Positions 1-7,365 are shown, numbered from the stretch's first letter. The stretch is 8,381 nt of DNA from Azohydromonas lata NBRC 102462 (GCA_945878385.1 CAMCTE010000118.1:1-8381), one strand, 5' to 3'. The notes: a model not told the origin generated them from the sequence alone. Made by a program: numbers and translations.

Positions 1-1544
1 TCTTCAGCCAGGGCCTGCGGGAAATACCCCTGACGCACGGCCAAGCCCTCGGCCTGTGCCGTGGCCGCCACGGCCGCGTCGGGCTCCAGCCCTGCGGCCT
101 TCCATGCGGGCTCGGCCTCCTGGCTGGTCTGCACAAACCACCCATGCGCTGCTCCCACATCCAACAAGTTCACCTGCCCTGCTTGGCGGTGGCCCTTCAT
201 CAGCTTCAATACCCGCCGGAAATTGCTTTGGCGAATCGATTGCAGGGCTTCACGGCGCAAAGCCTCGTCCAGGGCCGGGGCTGCTGAAGAATCCAATCGA
301 GCCTGTCCGTCTTGAATCTGAGGCAGCAAGCGTCCGCCCTCATAGCCACACCTGCCACAAACGGTGTGCCACGATTCAAGCCCCACGCGCATTTCGGCCC
401 CGCAGCAGGGGCAGCCGCCGGCCTGTTGTCGCGCAACCTGCTTTTCAAAACCCACCCAGCCCCGCGGCGTTCGGGCCCAGTAGTGCCCAGGCTCCAGCAG
501 GTGCCAGTCCTGCACGGTCAAGGGCTGCGCTGCCCCCCAACGCACCCATGCCGGGTCACCCGAAGGCGCCGGCGACAAGGCACTCACCGGACCCAGAAAA
601 CGGGCGGCCTCTTGGGCATCCACCAGGGTACTCATGGGCAGCCTCATGCCGTCCGCGGCCCCCGCCAAGCCGGTTCCGCGCGGTCTCCTCCATCGGGGCA
701 TCGCCCCCAGCCGCCCCATAGTCTCCACACCCGGCCACAGGCCCCGCAATGCGCGGTACCACGCGGCCTGCCGCAGCAGGAACACCGCCTGTCCCGCATC
801 CATCAAAGGTGCCTTATGTGCCTGATGTCGCCAACTGTGCACCGCATCCACCTGCGGCAATACCGCCAGCTTCCACCCTGCTGCACGCAAGCGCTGGCTC
901 AGGTCCGCATCCTCAAAGTACATGAAGTACGACGGGTCAAACAGCCCCCCGGCCTGCTCAACGGCCTCGCGCCGCACCAGCAACACAGCGCCAGCCAGCA
1001 TGTCCACGAACACCGGCGCAGGCCCGGCCATCTCGCGGCGTGTCGATTCCAACTGCGCATCGGCCCAGGCGTGAGGTGCGCGCCGGGATTTCACCGCCCG
1101 GGCCATTCTTGCGCGGGGGTGCTGCGCGGTGGGGCAGGGCAGCACCCAGCCCCCGGGCGCATCCCACCAGGTGCGCGGGCTGGCCGCCCCCACATCGGGC
1201 CGGGCATCCAGCGCCTTGGCCAACTGCACCACCGCTTGGGGCTCGATCAACGCATCCGGGTTCAGCAGCAAGCCGTAGCGGGCCGTGCTCTGCGCCCAGG
1301 CCGCATTGCAGGCCGCGCCGAACCCCACATTGCGCGGCATCACCTGAAGCCGAATGTCCGTCCGCCCTTCGAACGCTGCGCCCAGCGCTAGCGCCTCGCG
1401 TGGGTCTTCCGAGTTGTCCACCACATGAATCGCGCCGTGCGGCCAGCGCCCATCAGTGCCTTGCAGCGCACGCACCGCTCCCACCACCGCGTGGGCCGAC
1501 CGGTAGTTCACCAACACCACATCCACCCAACCGGTGCGCGTCAC
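1..1544 (-). CDS. Glycosyltransferase family 2 / zinc-ribbon / SAM methyltransferase fusion, partial (C-terminus beyond the window)
   Basis: The frame is open from a GTG at 1544 to the left edge with no stop (514 complete codons). Residues about 6-270 are a GT2 domain of the rhamnosyltransferase (WbbL-like) type: VVLVNY near the start, VVDNSED at 41-47, RNVGFGAACN at 71-80, NPDA at 95-98, and FMYFEDADL at 207-215, which carries the usual ED pair. A linker of about 100 residues follows. Next come C378-P-C-C381 and C396-G-R-C399, a zinc-ribbon pattern often found ahead of methyltransferases in sugar clusters. LLDVGAAHG at 460-468 is SAM-binding motif I, with GLEPD just after. The GTG overlaps the TGA of the acyltransferase gene upstream (GTGA, 1544-1541), and a GGGGG run about 7 nt before it can serve as ribosome site. 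The likely role is adding one sugar and methylating the glycan, in the cytoplasm. Sugar and methyl acceptor cannot be read from sequence. A hidden frameshift near 690-640 remains possible. Confidence 0.85.
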   Translation of the reverse strand, partial: MTRTGWVDVVLVNYRSAHAVVGAVRALQGTDGRWPHGAIHVVDNSEDPREALALGAAFEGRTDIRLQVMPRNVGFGAACNAAWAQSTARYGLLLNPDALIEPQAVVQLAKALDARPDVGAASPRTWWDAPGGWVLPCPTAQHPRARMARAVKSRRAPHAWADAQLESTRREMAGPAPVFVDMLAGAVLLVRREAVEQAGGLFDPSYFMYFEDADLSQRLRAAGWKLAVLPQVDAVHSWRHQAHKAPLMDAGQAVFLLRQAAWYRALRGLWPGVETMGRLGAMPRWRRPRGTGLAGAADGMRLPMSTLVDAQEAARFLGPVSALSPAPSGDPAWVRWGAAQPLTVQDWHLLEPGHYWARTPRGWVGFEKQVARQQAGGCPCCGAEMRVGLESWHTVCGRCGYEGGRLLPQIQDGQARLDSSAAPALDEALRREALQSIRQSNFRRVLKLMKGHRQAGQVNLLDVGAAHGWFVQTSQEAEPAWKAAGLEPDAAVAATAQAEGLAVRQGYFPQALAE

Positions 1545-2545
1545 GGCTGGCCCCCATCGTTGCGCGGCAGGTTGGGCAGCATGTCCATGGCCCACCAACG
1601 GCCGGGTTCGGCCTCAATGGCATCACCCAGGAACCGGTACAGGCGCGTCAATGTGGCGGGGTCCTCCACCGGGCCGGCATCACACCAGCGCAGCTCATAA
1701 CGACAGCCGCCCAGATGGCGGCACACGAAGGCCGCCATCGGCGCGCCAGAGCGCTGTGCCAACCGCAGCGCCCCACCCGCCATGCGGCGTGGCCCTCCGA
1801 GGAAGTCCACCACCATGGCCGCGCCTCCTTCCAGCACCGGCGCGTCGGCCAGCACCACTAAGGCCTCACGCCGCTGCAGCATGCGGTAGAAAGGCCGCAG
1901 CCCATCTTCCATGTTCACCACATGTCCACCATTCAGCGCTTGCTCCAGTGCGCGGTACTTGGCATGGAAGTGTGCTGACACCGCAGGCTCTACCCGCGGG
2001 TCATTCGGCACGGCCGAGGCCATCGCATTGACGGTGCAGCCGCTGGCCTGCGCCGCGAAGGCAATGCCCAGGTAGAAGCTGTCGAAGTGCGGCGTCAGCA
2101 GCACCAAACCGCGCTCACGCGCTGCCGCCAACATGCGTTGCGGCGCATCGGGCGGGTCGAAGCGGCAGTCCAGTTCCGCCCAGCGCCGGCGGTGCATCAG
2201 CCAGGCTTCAAACTCATCGCGCGCCTCGGTGCGAAAGCGTTCGGCCACGCACGCGCTTGCGCTGCCATGACGCTGCGCGCCCAGCAATTCCTTGGCTGCG
2301 ACCAAACTCAATCGTCGGATATGCCGCGTTTTCAGTGCCACCGACCGCCAGTCGCGGCCGCTCCAGGCATTGAGCTGGCCGCGCCAAGCAGCCAGGCCGT
2401 AGGCCAGCCACAAGGGCAGCGCTGCCAAGCCGGGCAGCATGTGCGCATAGTCCAGCCGGTGCAACCGGCGTACCCAGCGCCACCAGGCCCCATCGCGCGG
2501 GTCCGCAGTGGCCCCATCGTTCTCATGTTCCTCAGCTTGGCTCAT
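1541..2545 (-). CDS. LpxL/HtrB-like lipid acyltransferase (LPLAT superfamily)
   Basis: This protein of 334 residues has one hydrophobic segment at about 34-55, as expected of a membrane-anchored acyltransferase facing the cytoplasm. GLVLLTPHFDSFYLG (146-160) occupies the place of the catalytic HX4(D/E) block of LpxL-type enzymes. H153 is present, but the residue five positions later is Y158 rather than D or E; D155 is the nearest acid. VLADAPVLEGG (231-241) and DFLGGPRRMAGGALRLAQRSGAP (247-269) match the later LpxL block, in which a Phe-Leu-Gly segment precedes a small-residue helix and a SGAP motif. The chosen ATG at 2545 overlaps the end of the upstream glycosyltransferase gene by 14 nt; the frame is open further upstream, but that extension reads as shadow sequence. 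It probably attaches a fatty acyl chain to a lipid or glycan intermediate. Acyl donor and acceptor are unknown. The family call is firm, the activity less so. Confidence 0.8.
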   Translation of the reverse strand: MSQAEEHENDGATADPRDGAWWRWVRRLHRLDYAHMLPGLAALPLWLAYGLAAWRGQLNAWSGRDWRSVALKTRHIRRLSLVAAKELLGAQRHGSASACVAERFRTEARDEFEAWLMHRRRWAELDCRFDPPDAPQRMLAAARERGLVLLTPHFDSFYLGIAFAAQASGCTVNAMASAVPNDPRVEPAVSAHFHAKYRALEQALNGGHVVNMEDGLRPFYRMLQRREALVVLADAPVLEGGAAMVVDFLGGPRRMAGGALRLAQRSGAPMAAFVCRHLGGCRYELRWCDAGPVEDPATLTRLYRFLGDAIEAEPGRWWAMDMLPNLPRNDGGQP

Positions 2546-3371
2546 CGTCCAAGGGCTGGAAGTGTTGGTGGATGAAGGCGCGCACATCGCCTGGCCTGCG
2601 AATTTCGAAGCATGGTGTGAACACCGGCAAGTGGGCCGCCCACTTGTGCTCGAAGGCATCCGCACTGCGGGCGATCCGCTCCAGCACCCTGCGTGGCGCA
2701 ACGCCTGAACGCGGCGTGGAAGAGGCATGCATCACCGGTGCGTGCACCACCGCGGCCTGCAAGCCGCGCTCCTGGGCCTGCAGGCACAGGTCGGTTGCAT
2801 AAAAGTCGAAACCCAATGCCGCGTCAAACAAGAGGCCACTGTCCGCGCGCACGGCCACCAGCAGCTCATCCAGGCTGCTGGCCAAGCAGGGCAGGGCGGT
2901 GGGCTCCTTCAGCGCTGTGCCTCGGTCGTCAATGTCGCCGGCCCTCACGGCCTGCTCGCCCCATCCCGTCAGGCCATACACACCGGCCACTGCCAACGCC
3001 GGCCACTGGCGCTGTGCTTCCACCAAGCCCTGCCCAAACTGCCACGCCCAATCGCCAGGCAAGCGCACATCCTGGTGCACCCACACCACCCAGGCCACGG
3101 CCTCACCGGCGCGCGATCGGTGTGAACCGTCCCCCGAGGCAGCGCCATGCACATCCAGCCCACTCAGCCGCAGAAGGGCTGGGTTGGCTGCATCGGCTGC
3201 GCTGCGTGCCCCGTGCACGATGTGGACAGCTGCCACCGGCCACCGCGGTTGTGCCAATGCTTCGGAAGACAACAGTTCCCGGTGCAGCACCGCCTTGTCG
3301 CTCACCGCACACACCAGGTGCAGCGCCACCGAAGCGGCCTCACCGTTGGTCGGCTCAATTGCATGCGTCAT
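2532..3371 (-). CDS. Glycosyltransferase-like protein (GT-A fold, HQD type)
   Basis: This 279-residue protein has the outline of small family-2-like glycosyltransferases with an HQD motif (Glyco_tranf_2_5 type). VWVHQDVRLPGDW at 96-108 ends a beta strand and supplies the acidic residue where classical enzymes have DXD. VAGVYGLTGWG (128-138) follows. LDELLVAVRADSGLLFD (168-183) and GFDFYATDLCLQAQERG (187-203) form the acceptor-side half, with the D-x-D/E-L-style acidic pair common to these proteins. There is no signal peptide or membrane segment, so it should act in the cytoplasm. The ATG at 3371 lies 12 nt after the stop of the GNAT-like gene, with only a weak purine stretch before it. The 3' end overlaps the acyltransferase gene by 14 nt. 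It probably transfers one sugar during repeat-unit assembly; donor and linkage cannot be predicted. Confidence 0.75.
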   Translation of the reverse strand: MTHAIEPTNGEAASVALHLVCAVSDKAVLHRELLSSEALAQPRWPVAAVHIVHGARSAADAANPALLRLSGLDVHGAASGDGSHRSRAGEAVAWVVWVHQDVRLPGDWAWQFGQGLVEAQRQWPALAVAGVYGLTGWGEQAVRAGDIDDRGTALKEPTALPCLASSLDELLVAVRADSGLLFDAALGFDFYATDLCLQAQERGLQAAVVHAPVMHASSTPRSGVAPRRVLERIARSADAFEHKWAAHLPVFTPCFEIRRPGDVRAFIHQHFQPLDDEPS

Positions 3372-3383
3372 GTCGCCAGCCGC

Positions 3384-4511
3384 TCAAAGAAAGTCCGTGT
3401 CACCGGCCATCATCCACCAGGGGTGGCGCGTCACTTCGCGTGCATCATGGCGCCCGGCCACTGGTATTCCCAACCGGGCCACTTCGGAAGCGGCTGCCGG
3501 TGAGGTCCCCTTCAAGCGTGCCCAGGGCGCATCGGTGAACCAACCTTGCAGTTCCGTGGCACCCGCCGACAAAGCCCAATCCAGGCCCTGCGCCCAGGCC
3601 ACGCCCAGCATTTCAGCAGGCCCAATCCAGTCCAGCCACATCGCGCGCCTGGGTTCATCCCGGTGCGCGTCGGCCTGGTCAACAGCTTGCGGTGCCATGC
3701 GAATCACCGCTACACCCACCGGCGCGGCCAGCCGCGCGGGCCTCAAGCCCAAGAACACCACGCGCCCTTGCCCTGGCACCACCGGCGCGCGGCGGTAACG
3801 CCAATCCAATACGGCCCAGCCCCGGTCGCCCACCACATGGTCGGTCAGGTCGGCGCGCATCCGGCGCCATCCATGCTGCGCCGCTTCAAGCGCCGCTTCG
3901 GGCCCCAGCACCTCCAGCTCCAAAGCGCCGGTCTGGCGGCGGTGCGTGCGCATCAAGGCCTGGGCTTGCGGCCGCGCCTGCGCGGTCCACGCCGCGGCGG
4001 TCACGGCGCCTCCATCCCTCAGCAGTCCCAGCATCACTGCCAATTTCAAATGCCGGTGGCTTGGAAATCCGTAACCCACCTCGAAGGGCGCGGAATGCAC
4101 ACAGGCACCGCTTGTGGCCGTCGGCTCGCACTCGCCCAAGGCTGCCGCATACAAGGCTGTCGATACCCGGGCGAACGCTCCGCCGCGCCGTCCTGCCTGG
4201 CGCCAGGCTGCGCGCACCATTACATCGGTGATCTGCAAGCCGCGCGTGGAGCGCCCCGCCCACCACAGCCGGCGCGGCACGCCGCCGCAAAAGGCGGCCA
4301 GCGCGTCTTCCTGCCACAGGCCCGCTCCCACACCCAGGCCATCGCCATATTTCCAGCGTACCCAGGCTTCATCCACTTGCGACCCAAACACCTCCCGATG
4401 GGCAGCCACCAAGCCATGGCTCCAGTCCCTCCAAGGGGAAGTCTGCGCGTCACCCAGCCCAACGCCCAGGCGCTGCAGCATCAAACCGTCCTGTGTGCAG
4501 TCGGTCAACAT
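3384..4511 (-). CDS. GNAT-like acyltransferase with two related halves
   Basis: This is a 375-residue protein with the outline of GNAT acyltransferases found in polysaccharide clusters. The N-terminal half has HREVFG (38-43), AWVRWKY (49-55), an ITDVMVR strand (94-100) and QAGRRGGAF (105-113), which stands where the CoA-pyrophosphate loop lies, followed by GYGFPSHRHLKL (146-157). The second half repeats the pattern weakly: AVLDWRY at 233-239, a VGVAVIRM strand (265-272), MWLDW (291-295), a helix near 300-320, and the closing WWMMAGDTDFL. I chose the ATG at 4511 because it forms a TGATG junction with the stop of the ABC ATPase gene; GTG at 4514 and TTG at 4520 are in-frame alternatives. It probably acylates an amino sugar or similar group of the exported glycan. 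The substrate is not deducible. Confidence 0.7.
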   Translation of the reverse strand: MLTDCTQDGLMLQRLGVGLGDAQTSPWRDWSHGLVAAHREVFGSQVDEAWVRWKYGDGLGVGAGLWQEDALAAFCGGVPRRLWWAGRSTRGLQITDVMVRAAWRQAGRRGGAFARVSTALYAAALGECEPTATSGACVHSAPFEVGYGFPSHRHLKLAVMLGLLRDGGAVTAAAWTAQARPQAQALMRTHRRQTGALELEVLGPEAALEAAQHGWRRMRADLTDHVVGDRGWAVLDWRYRRAPVVPGQGRVVFLGLRPARLAAPVGVAVIRMAPQAVDQADAHRDEPRRAMWLDWIGPAEMLGVAWAQGLDWALSAGATELQGWFTDAPWARLKGTSPAAASEVARLGIPVAGRHDAREVTRHPWWMMAGDTDFL

Positions 4512-5746
4512 CACAGCCAATGCCGCGGAAGGCTCACCAAGCCCTGCAGCGGGCCGTCCTGCTGCACTTCCAGCGTGGCTGCCTGCAAAGCCTGATCGTA
4601 GGGGTGCAGGCCGTCCTCTGACAGCAGAAATGCCGTCACCGAATAGCGCCCTTTGAGCAGCGGCAATTTCGTCAACACCATCTGGGCATGCCCGCTGCCG
4701 TCAAGCTCGCGGTGCACCGTGGCCCCATCCACCAGGGAAAGCGCACTGCTCACCGTCAGCCCGTTTTCATCTGAAATGCCCAAGGCCACCGCCGGCGTGG
4801 GCAGAGCCGGGTCGCTCGCGAAGCGCCAGGTCACCCGCACATCATCCACGCCGCTTCGCACCTGAACCGGTCCGCCCGTTGGCTGACCCGCCACCGAAAC
4901 CGAAAACCCGGTCAGTCGCGCCGTTCCGGCCGCAGCCGTGGCCTTGGCCACCTCAACGCAGGCCTGGCCGCCCAACAACGCACCCCCACCCGCGTCTCCC
5001 CAACCCGGCCGGTCCAAACCATTGAGGTGCCCCTGGTAGGCCCCGCAAACCTGCGAAGCGGTACCCGTCATCCGCACTGCACCGGCCTCCAACCACACCG
5101 CCCGTTCGCACAAGGCCTCCACCTGGTACAGCGAATGCGAGCAAAACAGGATCGTCGCGCCGCGCGCCTTGAGCTGCATGATGCGATCAAAGCTCTTGCG
5201 CGCAAAGGCCCCATCCCCCACCGACAGCGCCTCGTCGATGATCAGAATGTCCGGCTCCACCGAAGTGGCCACCGCAAACGCCAATCGCATGAACATGCCT
5301 GAGCTGTAGGTGCGCACCGGCCGGTCGGCAAACTCACCAATATCCGCAAACGCCAGCATGGCCTGCAGCCGGTCCTGCGCCTCGGCCCGGCTCAGGCCCA
5401 ACAAGGCTGCATTCAACAGGGCGTTCTCGCGGCCGGTGAACTGCGGATTGAAGCCCGCGCCCAGTTCCAGCAACGCCGCCACGCGTCCGCGCACCACCAC
5501 CGTGCCGGTCGTGGGCGTCAGGGTGCCGCACAACAGTTGCAGCAGGGTCGATTTGCCCGCGCCGTTGCGTCCCAGCACGCCCAGCACTTCGCCGCGCTGC
5601 ACTTGCAGGTCCACGCCCTGTAAGGCCCAATGCTGCCGGGCAGAAGAGCGACCTGTGAGCTGGTGCATCAGCCGTTGCCAGGGCGACTCGGCCATCAGGT
5701 AGGCCTTGCCCAAGTCGTGGCACTCGATGGCGGCGTCAGACGACAT
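4511..5746 (-). CDS. wzt: Polysaccharide ABC exporter ATPase, Wzt type with C-terminal glycan-binding domain
   Basis: The 411-residue protein has a complete nucleotide-binding domain of the Wzt/KpsT/TagH group: Walker A GRNGAGKS at 59-66, the family's altered signature YSSGM at 147-151 in place of LSGGQ, Walker B ILIIDEA at 167-173, and the switch histidine H204 in FCSHS. A C-terminal extension of about 130 residues (about 280-411) is rich in beta strands, including VRVTWRF and LLKGRYSVTAFLLSEDG. It matches the Wzt carbohydrate-binding domain, which in E. coli O8/O9a recognises the capped non-reducing end of the finished glycan. The ATG at 5746 (MSSDAAIECHDLGKAY) overlaps the permease gene by 11 nt and has GGGG about 11 nt before it. 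The long tail makes this an exporter of capped O-antigen type rather than a KpsT-like one, which lacks the tail. Confidence 0.93.
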   Translation of the reverse strand: MSSDAAIECHDLGKAYLMAESPWQRLMHQLTGRSSARQHWALQGVDLQVQRGEVLGVLGRNGAGKSTLLQLLCGTLTPTTGTVVVRGRVAALLELGAGFNPQFTGRENALLNAALLGLSRAEAQDRLQAMLAFADIGEFADRPVRTYSSGMFMRLAFAVATSVEPDILIIDEALSVGDGAFARKSFDRIMQLKARGATILFCSHSLYQVEALCERAVWLEAGAVRMTGTASQVCGAYQGHLNGLDRPGWGDAGGGALLGGQACVEVAKATAAAGTARLTGFSVSVAGQPTGGPVQVRSGVDDVRVTWRFASDPALPTPAVALGISDENGLTVSSALSLVDGATVHRELDGSGHAQMVLTKLPLLKGRYSVTAFLLSEDGLHPYDQALQAATLEVQQDGPLQGLVSLPRHWL

Positions 5747-6620
5747 CGGCAAACCCCGCACGCACCCTTTGGAACAGCGCCGCACCCACTGCGGCCACGC
5801 CCAGCCCAACCGCCAAGGCCGCCAACAGCACCAGCCCGTCCGGCGCCTGGCCCATCACCACCACGGCCCGCGTCTGCTCCATCACCACCGCCAGCGGGCT
5901 CCAGCTCAGTGCATCCCGCAGCCCTGTGGGCAGGGTGCGCAGTTCATAAAACACCGGTGACAGGAACAACAGCGCACCCAGCGCCGGCGCCACCAACTGC
6001 GCCACATCCTTCACATAGGTTCCCACTGCCGCCAGCACCCACATCAGCCCCAGGCCCAAAGGCCACAGCGGCAGCCACACCAGCGGCAACCACAGCACGG
6101 TGACCGGTAGCGAACCCATGGCCAGGCCTTGCACCGCCAGCGTCACGGCCAGCCCAGCCCCCAGCGGCACCAGCGCGGCCACTGCCACCACCCAGGGCAG
6201 CACCTCCAGCGGGAACACCACCTTCTTCACCAGGTGCGGCACATCGCCCACCAGGCGTGGTCCCCGCGCCACGCATTCGGCCAACCAGTTGAAGGGCAGC
6301 AGGGCGCACATCAGTCGCACGGCAAAGTCCACATCGCCCACCCAGCCCGAAGCCGCATCGGCCGCGGGGCCCGCGCCGCCCCATCGCACGCCCATCGCGT
6401 GCCGCAGCACCAGCGTGTACACCGCCACCATCAGCAGCGGCGCCAGCACCAGCCAGGCCCAGCCCAGCCACTGGCCGCGAAAGCGCTCGGTCACATCGCG
6501 CCCAGCCAGTTGGCGCACCAGCCCCGCGTGGCGCATCGGCCAACAGGCGGCCCACAGGTCGGCCATCAAAGCCGACAGTGCAGCGCGCCGGTGTTGCAAG
6601 GGGGGGTTCATGTCTGCCAT
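5736..6620 (-). CDS. wzm: Polysaccharide ABC exporter permease, Wzm/ABC-2 type
   Basis: The 294-residue protein has about six membrane segments (roughly 52-73, 103-117, 138-163, 172-198, 209-226 and 262-283), the layout of ABC-2 permeases of the Wzm/KpsM/TagG group. Typical signatures are RDVTERFRGQWLGWAW (41-56) before the first segment, LVKKVVFPLEVLPW (130-143), and TYVKDVAQLVAPALGALLFLSPVFYEL (201-227). It forms the inner-membrane pore with the Wzt-type ATPase encoded directly downstream, and moves a lipid-linked glycan to the periplasmic face. The ATG at 6620 lies 3 nt after the stop of the regulator gene; a second in-frame ATG at 6611 is possible. Codons 5-7 contain a run of seven C residues. 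Confidence 0.93.
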   Translation of the reverse strand: MADMNPPLQHRRAALSALMADLWAACWPMRHAGLVRQLAGRDVTERFRGQWLGWAWLVLAPLLMVAVYTLVLRHAMGVRWGGAGPAADAASGWVGDVDFAVRLMCALLPFNWLAECVARGPRLVGDVPHLVKKVVFPLEVLPWVVAVAALVPLGAGLAVTLAVQGLAMGSLPVTVLWLPLVWLPLWPLGLGLMWVLAAVGTYVKDVAQLVAPALGALLFLSPVFYELRTLPTGLRDALSWSPLAVVMEQTRAVVVMGQAPDGLVLLAALAVGLGVAAVGAALFQRVRAGFADVV

Positions 6621-6623
6621 CGC

Positions 6624-7328
6624 TCAAGCCTTGGGCGGCTCCTGCCGGCCGTCGGCAATGTCCTGCAGCATGCGCGCATTCAGCACCCGCAGTTCGTCGC
6701 CTTCGCGCAGCAACACGCCGTGGGTGAACAGCACCTGAAAGGCGCGCGTCACCGTCTCGCGGCTGGCATTGATCATGATGGCCAACTCCTGGTGCGTCGG
6801 CACCTGGGGAATCGACAAGGGCCCCGCCGCCGCGCTGGCCTGTTGCGCCAACTGCATGATCAGCACACACAATCGTTGGAAGGGATTGGGCAGGCCCAGC
6901 AGCGTGCGCTGGGCCGTCACCGCGCGCAAGCGCGTGGCCAGCCGCAGCATCACATGGCGGCTGAGGTCGGGAAAGCGGAAGATCAGGTCGCGCGCGGCCT
7001 GCGCCTCCAGCAGCGCCACCGTGCTGGTGGAGGCGGCCACCACAAACTCCGAGGCCGGCTGGGCATCAATCACGCTGAGCTCGCTGAAGAAGTCGCCCGG
7101 GTCCACGAAATACAAGCCGACACTCCGCCCGTCCACCGTGAAGTCGACGCCCTGAAGCCTCCCACTGACCAGGAACCCCAGTTCCGTGGCCGGCGCATCT
7201 TTGGTCGCCACCACGGCGCGGCGCGCCACCTCCTTCAACTGCATGCGGGCCGAAAGGTCCTCCAGCACATCCCGCGGCAAGGACCGAAGCAGGCCGAACT
7301 GGCCCAGGATCTGCTGAGAAACTGGCAT
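6624..7328 (-). CDS. Crp/Fnr-family transcription regulator
   Basis: This 234-residue protein has an N-terminal cyclic-nucleotide-binding fold (about 10-125), with GFLVSGRLQG (51-60) and VDPGDFFSELSVID (75-88), a long dimer helix, and a C-terminal winged helix. THQELAIMINASRETVTRAFQVL (178-200) is the helix-turn-helix. R190, E191 and R195 match R180, E181 and R185 of E. coli CRP, which read TGTGA. E83 aligns with Glu72 of CRP, but the phosphate-binding Arg82 aligns with Ala92 (PAS, 91-93), so ordinary cAMP binding is doubtful. The gene heads the exporter operon, 3 nt before the permease gene. I chose the ATG at 7328, where family similarity begins; the open frame continues upstream through the CRP-like site, which argues against a longer form. 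No Shine-Dalgarno sequence is visible. It probably controls the operon and itself; the ligand is unknown. Confidence 0.88.
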   Translation of the reverse strand: MPVSQQILGQFGLLRSLPRDVLEDLSARMQLKEVARRAVVATKDAPATELGFLVSGRLQGVDFTVDGRSVGLYFVDPGDFFSELSVIDAQPASEFVVAASTSTVALLEAQAARDLIFRFPDLSRHVMLRLATRLRAVTAQRTLLGLPNPFQRLCVLIMQLAQQASAAAGPLSIPQVPTHQELAIMINASRETVTRAFQVLFTHGVLLREGDELRVLNARMLQDIADGRQEPPKA

Positions 7329-7336
7329 GCGCAAGA

Positions 7337-7365
7337 AGTGTAGCGGCCCCCTCGTGTGACCCGGC
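7337..7365 (-). promoter_or_regulatory. Predicted promoter of the regulator/export operon
   Basis: On the minus strand TACACT (7342-7337) matches four of six bases of the sigma-70 -10 box. The -35 position, about 17 bp upstream, falls in 7365-7360 (GCCGGG), which is a poor match and lies inside the CRP-like site. Transcription would begin near 7330, leaving almost no untranslated leader before the ATG at 7328. The call rests on weak hexamers in a 79-bp gap that must contain the promoter. Confidence 0.3.

Noticed and set aside
312..1391. Long plus-strand open frame opposite the glycosyltransferase fusion gene
   Set aside because: It is codon-aligned with the real minus-strand gene, so the scarcity of TTA, CTA and TCA codons there keeps it open. 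Its product is rich in His, Arg, Gln and Pro with no recognisable domain.
2546..2728. Upstream extension of the acyltransferase reading frame
   Set aside because: It lies inside the glycosyltransferase gene and encodes a Ser/Arg/Pro-rich stretch without family similarity; the ATG at 2545 fits the family's usual length and N-terminal membrane segment.
3546..4595. 349-codon plus-strand open frame opposite the GNAT-like gene
   Set aside because: Composition is that of a shadow frame and it runs across the coupled ATPase-GNAT junction; the minus-strand genes have clear domains.
5747..5809. Upstream extension of the ATPase reading frame
   Set aside because: It overlaps the permease C-terminus, and family similarity begins right after the ATG at 5746.
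6600..6606. Run of seven G (seven C in the coding strand) near the start of the permease gene, as a possible phase-variation tract
   Set aside because: Seven bases is short for slipped-strand switching, and such runs arise easily from two proline codons in GC-rich genes. It would need evidence of length variation among reads or strains.
6129..7343. 404-codon plus-strand open frame opposite the permease and regulator genes
   Set aside because: It spans two clear genes on the other strand, has a His/Gln/Arg-rich composition typical of GC-rich shadow frames, and shows no family motif.
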